Notes under the pieces: model-generated
Told to the model about the DNA's origin: nothing
Databases searched by the model: none
Seen by the model: only the letters and a program-made list of their open reading frames with translations
Program-made: the position numbers and the translations under genes
Shown: in pieces, positions 21,822 through 26,111 of the stretch
How positions within the stretch are numbered: the first letter of the stretch is position 1
Layout: every line of letters begins with the position of its first letter
Source of the DNA: an uncultured Planctomycetales bacterium
GTDB lineage: Bacteria; Planctomycetota; Planctomycetia; Pirellulales; Thermoguttaceae
Length of the DNA stretch: 26,111 nt
Assembly (NCBI GenBank): GCA_937889015.1
Contig: CALARR010000401.1
Span: forward strand, 1-26,111
Direction: 5' to 3'

Positions 21822-23786
21822 ATGGACAGGAAGATGCTGCGTCTATTGGGCGGCCTGACGGTGGTTGCCCTTGTGGGAAATGTTCTGACTCTCGCGGCCG
21901 AAGGGAAGCGGGAGGCATCCACGTTGTCCAAGGCAGCGGTGACGAAGACTGCCGCGGCGACGCCGAACGTGGACTTGCGCAATATCCGCACCGGCTGGGA
22001 GATTCCCACGCTGACTTACAGCGACCAGCCGTACATCGTGAAGACGGACGACGGGGCATGGCTTTGCGCCGTAACCACTGGGGCGGGCCACGAAGGGCAA
22101 CCGGGGCAGATCGTGACCACCATGCGGAGCACCGATCAGGGACGCACCTGGTCAGCGCCGGTACAAGTCGAACCGCCCGACGGGCCGGAAGCGTCGTATG
22201 CCGTGCTGTTGAAGGCGGGCAAGCGGATCTACATCTTCTACAATCACAATACCGACAACCTGCGCGAGGCCCTGGCCGACAATCCACCGTACAAGGACGG
22301 CAAGTGCAAGCGCGTGGATTCGCTGGGGTACTTCGTGTTCAAGTACAGCGATGACGGGGGCAAATCGTGGTCATCGCAACGCTATCCGATTCCCATGCGT
22401 TTGATGGACATTGATCGCCGCAATCCGTACGGTGGCAAGGTGCTGTACTTCTGGAACGTGGGAAAGCCCTTTGTACACAGCGGAACGGCCTACGTGTCGC
22501 TACACAAGGTGGGCGGCCTGGGCGAGGGCTTCTTCACTCGCAGCGAGGGCGTATTGCTGGCCAGCGGGAACCTGCTTAGCGAGCGCGATCCGGCAAAGAT
22601 CACCTGGGAGACCTTGCCGGAAGGAGATTTCGGCCTGTGCACGCCTCCGGGGGGCGGACCGATCGCCGAAGAGCAGAGCTATGCCGTGTTGAGCGACGGG
22701 TCGTTCTACAGCGTGTATCGGACGATCGACGGGCATCCGTGCTGCGCTTACAGCCGCGATGCGGGCCGGCACTGGACCACTCCCGAATACCAGAAGTACG
22801 CCGACGGTCGGCCGATGAAGCACCCGCGCGCGGCGAATTTCATCTGGAAGTGCGAGAACGGGAAGTACTTGTACTGGTTCCACAACCACGGCGGCCGCTT
22901 CGTTCTTGAGCATCCGCAGCGGCGGACCATGGCCTACCAAGATCGCAACCCGGTGTGGGTGTGCGGCGGCGTCGAGGCGGATTCGCCGCAGGGCAAGGTG
23001 ATCCGCTGGTCTCAGCCGGAGATCGTGCTGTACGACGACGACCCGTTTATTCGCATGAGCTATCCGGACTTGGTCGAGGACGGGGGTAAGTACTTCCTGA
23101 CCGAAACGCAGAAGGACGCGGCCCGAGTGCACCTGGTCGACACGAAGTTGCTGGAAGGGCTGTGGGGGCAATTCGACAAGCCGCGGCTGGCGAAGGCGGG
23201 GCTCCTGTTGCAGGTGCCGGACGCCAGCGGGGCGCGGGCCGCAGAGGTGAAGCTGCCGACGCTACCGCTTTTCGTGGATCGCGACAATCAGCGGGCCGAC
23301 TACGGGATGAAGGACCTGCGCCGGGGCTTCACGGTCGAAACGTGGGTTCGATTCAAGAGCTTGGCGGCGGGCCAGGTGGTGCTGGATAACCGCACGCCCG
23401 AGGGACAGGGCTTTGCCCTGCAGACCACGGCACGCGGCACGTTGGAGATCGTGCTCAATGACGGCCGCAGCGAGAGCCGGTGGGACTGCGACCCGGGCAC
23501 GATTCACGCCGGCAAGCTACAGCATGTGGTGGCCGTGGTGGATGGCGGTCCGAAGGTGATCAGTTTCGTGGTCGATGGCCGCTTCTGTGACGGAGGCGCG
23601 GCACGGCAGTTTGGCTGGGGGCGGTTCAATCCCAACTGGCGCGGCCCACGTGGGGCGGGACAGTTGCGCGTGGCTCCGGGCATGGAGGGGGAAGTGCAGA
23701 CGGTGCGGCTGTACGACCGGGCTCTGCGGATCTCCGAGGCGGTAGGCAACTTCCGCTGCGGAGGCCCCAGCGGCGAGGTGCAGTGA
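21822..23786 (+). CDS. Exported BNR/Asp-box (sialidase-like) protein with C-terminal LamG domain
   Basis: A 654-aa exported protein with a signal peptide (about 1-26). A six-bladed propeller of the sialidase fold fills residues 55-460, with three clear Asp-boxes: STDQGRTW (103-110), SDDGGKSW (176-183) and SRDAGRHW (311-318). The canonical RIP arginine of sialidases is not obvious; at the expected place the sequence is DQPYIV. The C-terminal part (about 500-650) is a concanavalin/LamG-like module (FTVETWVRF, then VRLYDRALRISEAV), which usually binds sugars. The ATG at 21822 follows GGGAGGGG by about 7 bases. It overlaps the MFS gene by one base. Sialidase activity is uncertain; a glycoside hydrolase or lyase of the BNR_2 type on a marine or plant glycan is as likely. 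Confidence 0.88.
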   Translation: MDRKMLRLLGGLTVVALVGNVLTLAAEGKREASTLSKAAVTKTAAATPNVDLRNIRTGWEIPTLTYSDQPYIVKTDDGAWLCAVTTGAGHEGQPGQIVTTMRSTDQGRTWSAPVQVEPPDGPEASYAVLLKAGKRIYIFYNHNTDNLREALADNPPYKDGKCKRVDSLGYFVFKYSDDGGKSWSSQRYPIPMRLMDIDRRNPYGGKVLYFWNVGKPFVHSGTAYVSLHKVGGLGEGFFTRSEGVLLASGNLLSERDPAKITWETLPEGDFGLCTPPGGGPIAEEQSYAVLSDGSFYSVYRTIDGHPCCAYSRDAGRHWTTPEYQKYADGRPMKHPRAANFIWKCENGKYLYWFHNHGGRFVLEHPQRRTMAYQDRNPVWVCGGVEADSPQGKVIRWSQPEIVLYDDDPFIRMSYPDLVEDGGKYFLTETQKDAARVHLVDTKLLEGLWGQFDKPRLAKAGLLLQVPDASGARAAEVKLPTLPLFVDRDNQRADYGMKDLRRGFTVETWVRFKSLAAGQVVLDNRTPEGQGFALQTTARGTLEIVLNDGRSESRWDCDPGTIHAGKLQHVVAVVDGGPKVISFVVDGRFCDGGAARQFGWGRFNPNWRGPRGAGQLRVAPGMEGEVQTVRLYDRALRISEAVGNFRCGGPSGEVQ

Positions 23787-25075
23787 TGAAGGAATTGCCG
23801 GTCTCGGGCGCATCTGCCCTCGCTTCGGCTGCAACCCACGTGCGATACCGGGTGGTGGGGATGGCCGTGCTGTTGGCCATGGTCACCTACATGGACCGGG
23901 CCTGCATTGCCACGCTGGCGCCGCACATCATGGATGATCTGGGGTTGAGCAAGGACCAGATGAGCCTGGTGTACAGCGCGTTTGCCTTGGCCTACGCGTT
24001 CTTCGAGATTCCGACGGCCTGGTGGGCAGACCGCTTGGGAACGCGGAAGATCCTCACACGGATCGTGCTGTGGTGGTCGGGCTTCACGATGGCCACGGCG
24101 GCCGCGTTCAACCACGGGTCGCTGCTGGTGATCCGGTTCTTGTTTGGGGCGGGCGAGGCCGGGGCCTGGCCGAGTGCGGCCCGGACCTTTGCCCGCTGGA
24201 TCCCGCGGCGCGAGCGGGGCACGGTGCAGGGGATCTTCTTCACCGGGGCGCATCTGGCCGGCGGGCTGACGCCGCTGCTGGTGGTTTGGCTGTTGGCCGT
24301 TTTGCACTGGCGGGGCGTGTTCGTGTTGTTCGGGCTGTTGGGGATTGTGTGGGCGGCCGTGTGGTACTGGTGGTTTCGCGACGACCCGGCAGAGCATCGC
24401 GCGGTCAACGCCGCGGAACTGGCCCAGATCACGGCCGAGCGATTGCCGGAAGGCAGCCATCACGTGGGCTGGGCCTACTGGCGGCGTCTGCTCACGCATC
24501 GCAACACGCTGGCCTTGTGCCTGATGTATTTTCCGAACAGCTACGCCTTCTACTTCTGCATCACCTGGCTGCCGACGTACTTGAAGGAACAGCACGGCTT
24601 CAGTGGCGAGACCTTGGGCTTGTTGTCGGGCCTGCCGCTGATTTTCAGCGTGGCGGGGGATCTGTTTGGCGGCATGGCCACGGACTGGGGCACGCGCCTG
24701 TTTGGACTGCGATTGGGCCGGGTGGCCGTGGGGGGCTCGGCCTATGTGGTGGCCGGGGTGGCGATGCTGGCGGCGGGGGCGGTCACGCACCCCATGCTGG
24801 CCGCCTTGCTGATTGCCGTGGCTGTGGGGGCGAGCATGTTCACGCTGGGCGCCGCCTGGAGCACCTGCCTGGACATCGGCGGGAGCCATGCGGGGGTGGT
24901 CAGCGCGGCGATGAACACTTCGGGCCAGATCGGATCGATCCTCAGCCCCGTGGTCGTGGTCTGGCTGGCCTCGTGGATCAATTGGAGCGCTCCGCTGTAC
25001 TTGATGGGCGGCCTGTTCCTGTTCGGGGCGGTGTGGTGGCTGGTGGTCGATCCGCGGAAGCCGATTTTCGACTGA
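23786..25075 (+). CDS. MFS transporter, anion:cation symporter (ACS)-like
   Basis: A 429-aa inner-membrane carrier with about twelve hydrophobic segments. The TM1 motif (VTYMDRACIATLAPHI), the loop 2-3 signature WADRLGTRKIL, FLFGAGEAGAWPSAARTFARW in the TM4-5 area and RERGTVQGIFF are typical of the ACS family (hexuronate, galactonate, glucarate, tartrate and related acids). It begins TGATG: the BNR stop and this ATG share a base, so translation is coupled, and GAGG inside the BNR gene is 8 bases upstream. It probably imports a sugar acid released by the secreted enzymes; the substrate is inferred from family and context. The next BNR gene starts 104 bases later, and a weak 5-bp hairpin (CCGCC / GGCGG) lies shortly after the stop. 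Confidence 0.93.
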   Translation: MKELPVSGASALASAATHVRYRVVGMAVLLAMVTYMDRACIATLAPHIMDDLGLSKDQMSLVYSAFALAYAFFEIPTAWWADRLGTRKILTRIVLWWSGFTMATAAAFNHGSLLVIRFLFGAGEAGAWPSAARTFARWIPRRERGTVQGIFFTGAHLAGGLTPLLVVWLLAVLHWRGVFVLFGLLGIVWAAVWYWWFRDDPAEHRAVNAAELAQITAERLPEGSHHVGWAYWRRLLTHRNTLALCLMYFPNSYAFYFCITWLPTYLKEQHGFSGETLGLLSGLPLIFSVAGDLFGGMATDWGTRLFGLRLGRVAVGGSAYVVAGVAMLAAGAVTHPMLAALLIAVAVGASMFTLGAAWSTCLDIGGSHAGVVSAAMNTSGQIGSILSPVVVVWLASWINWSAPLYLMGGLFLFGAVWWLVVDPRKPIFD

Positions 25076-25178
25076 GAACGATCCCCGCCACGTCGGGCGG
25101 CTTGGCAGCACTGACTTGCCGACAGGTTCTGGGATCGGCTCTAAGAAACTGCGAGAGGTCGCAGAAGGGGGGCGAACC

Positions 25179-26111
25179 GTGCGCGCAAGGAATCTGAAGA
25201 TCGCGTTGGGTCTGGCGCTGGTCGGCGTGTGCCTTGCGGCTGGGGCCGCGGAACCGAAAGCCACACTGAAACCGAAGCCGACGGGCACCTTCATCGCTTC
25301 GCCGGCCGACCTGAAGGCCCGGATTCCGACCCAGCTCCGCATCACGAAGCCCGACTACGTGGTGTTCGTGCCGGAGGTGACCGACGAGGGGGTCGACGAC
25401 ACGGGCAACGAGCATTTCCTGGTCTTCGACGGCCCCGACGGCTCGCTGATGGCCGTGTGGACGCAGAGTTCGGCCGAGGCCCAGCCGGATCAGCACATCA
25501 CCTTCTCGCGCAGTACGGACGGAGGCGTCAGTTGGTCCAAGCCGCGGATCATCGCCGGTCCGAAGAAGGCGGGCGAAGGGTTGATCGCCAGTTGGGGTTA
25601 TCCGCTGGTGAGCCGCAGGGGCCGGATCTACGTGCTCTACAGCCAGCACATCGGCCAGTTCGACACATATTTTCACACCACCGGTTGGCTGCACGGGATC
25701 TACAGCGACGACCTGGGCGCGACCTGGTCGCCGCCGCAGAATATTCCGGTGGCACGGAGCATCCACGACAATCCGGACCCGGCGATGCCCCCCAACATGC
25801 TCTGCTGGCAGAAACCGTTGCGCCTGGGCAAAGACGGCAAGTACTTCGCCGGTTTCACGCGGTGGACGAGCTTCGCGGTGCGGAAGCCGGCAACCAAGTC
25901 GTGGATCTCGGCTGACTCGCGCGTGGAGTTCATGCAGTTCGAGAACGTGGATGAGAACCCGGAGCCGGCCCAGTTGCGGATCCGTTGGTTCGCCGCGAAT
26001 GAAAAAGCCCTGGCCGTGCCTTTTCCGGGGCATCCCGAGGTGAGCGCTTGCCAGGAGCCGACGGTCGTGAAGCTGCCGGACGGGCGGTTGTTCTGTGTGA
26101 TGCGGACTTCG
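25179..26111 (+). CDS. Second exported BNR/Asp-box (sialidase-like) protein, partial
   Basis: An uninterrupted frame of 311 codons runs off the right edge with no stop. It begins with GTG at 25179, which has AAGGGGGG about 5 bases upstream, and the first 24 residues form a signal peptide (IALGLALVGVCLAAGAA). The mature part shows Asp-boxes STDGGVSW (112-119) and SDDLGATW (176-183), and blade strands such as RIYVLYSQH and YFAGFTRW, as in the BNR_2 sialidase-like family. As in the other BNR protein, the usual RIP arginine is not visible near the N-terminus (NEHFLVF occupies that place). It probably belongs to the BNR-MFS operon, 104 bases after the MFS gene. Later blades and any C-terminal domain are outside the window. 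Confidence 0.82.
   Translation, partial: MRARNLKIALGLALVGVCLAAGAAEPKATLKPKPTGTFIASPADLKARIPTQLRITKPDYVVFVPEVTDEGVDDTGNEHFLVFDGPDGSLMAVWTQSSAEAQPDQHITFSRSTDGGVSWSKPRIIAGPKKAGEGLIASWGYPLVSRRGRIYVLYSQHIGQFDTYFHTTGWLHGIYSDDLGATWSPPQNIPVARSIHDNPDPAMPPNMLCWQKPLRLGKDGKYFAGFTRWTSFAVRKPATKSWISADSRVEFMQFENVDENPEPAQLRIRWFAANEKALAVPFPGHPEVSACQEPTVVKLPDGRLFCVMRTS

Noticed and set aside
23504..25345. Long antisense frame (613 codons) opposite the MFS gene
   Set aside because: Composition is His/Gln/Pro/Arg-rich with no recognisable domain; the plus-strand MFS protein is unmistakable. Typical of GC-rich DNA.
25229..25915. A 228-codon plus-strand frame at the right edge
   Set aside because: Out of frame with the Asp-box protein that starts at 25179 and composed of shadow-type residues; the real frame has a signal peptide and two Asp-boxes.
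1..26111. CRISPR array, tRNA, rRNA, transposase or prophage genes
   Set aside because: I looked for regular spaced repeats, cloverleaf-type sequences and mobile-element proteins and saw none.

Overview
The window is GC-rich and densely coding. It carries three secreted type I sulfatases, two BNR/Asp-box (sialidase-like) proteins, a Gfo/Idh/MocA oxidoreductase, a neutral-ceramidase-like protein, an HGSNAT/DUF5009-type membrane acyltransferase, a caspase-formylglycine-enzyme-like fusion and a DUF2760-Hsp70 pair. This mix is typical of the Planctomycetota (a Pirellulales-like bacterium is my best guess; Verrucomicrobiota is the main alternative). The assignment rests on gene content, not on a marker gene. 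I saw no rRNA, tRNA, CRISPR array, transposase or phage gene.

Layout. 1-2530: a secreted sulfatase and an exosortase-associated type CPBP membrane protease, both minus strand. 2531-3537: an unrecognised 156-aa gene on the plus strand, followed by two strong hairpins that separate it from the next, convergent block. 3538-8867: a minus-strand block of DegT/StrS aminotransferase, a 361-bp gap holding a large palindrome that ends in a T-run, then a tight three-gene run (ceramidase-like protein, acyltransferase, oxidoreductase). 9245-10036: a UPF0175/DUF3368 toxin-antitoxin pair with its own terminator. 10048-10908: an AraC regulator. 11024-13526: a DUF2760-Hsp70 operon behind an inverted repeat in its leader. 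13550-13665: an inverted-repeat element. 13703-17417: a minus-strand group made of an exported caspase/FGE-like fusion, a FlgO-like exported protein, a 5'-truncated Coa1-family remnant and a small membrane protein. 17564-20456: two more sulfatases. 20936-26111: a GntR/FCD regulator, a BNR+LamG protein, an MFS sugar-acid type transporter overlapping it by one base, and a second BNR protein that runs off the edge.

How the genes may work together (inference). The right half (17564-26111) reads as a regulated locus for scavenging sulfated or acidic glycans: exported sulfatases and BNR/LamG proteins act on the polymer, the MFS carrier imports a small acidic product, and the FCD regulator senses it. 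The 3538-8867 block could handle amino or N-acetylated sugars. The most unusual part is the caspase/FGE-like + FlgO-like pair. Its FGE domain lacks both catalytic cysteines, so it cannot be the activator of the neighbouring sulfatases and is more likely a binding module on an exported caspase-fold protein.

Most long reading frames opposite or inside these genes are high-GC shadows and were left out. Start codons were moved from upstream GTG/TTG codons to internal ATGs where a ribosome binding site or the domain boundary supported it.
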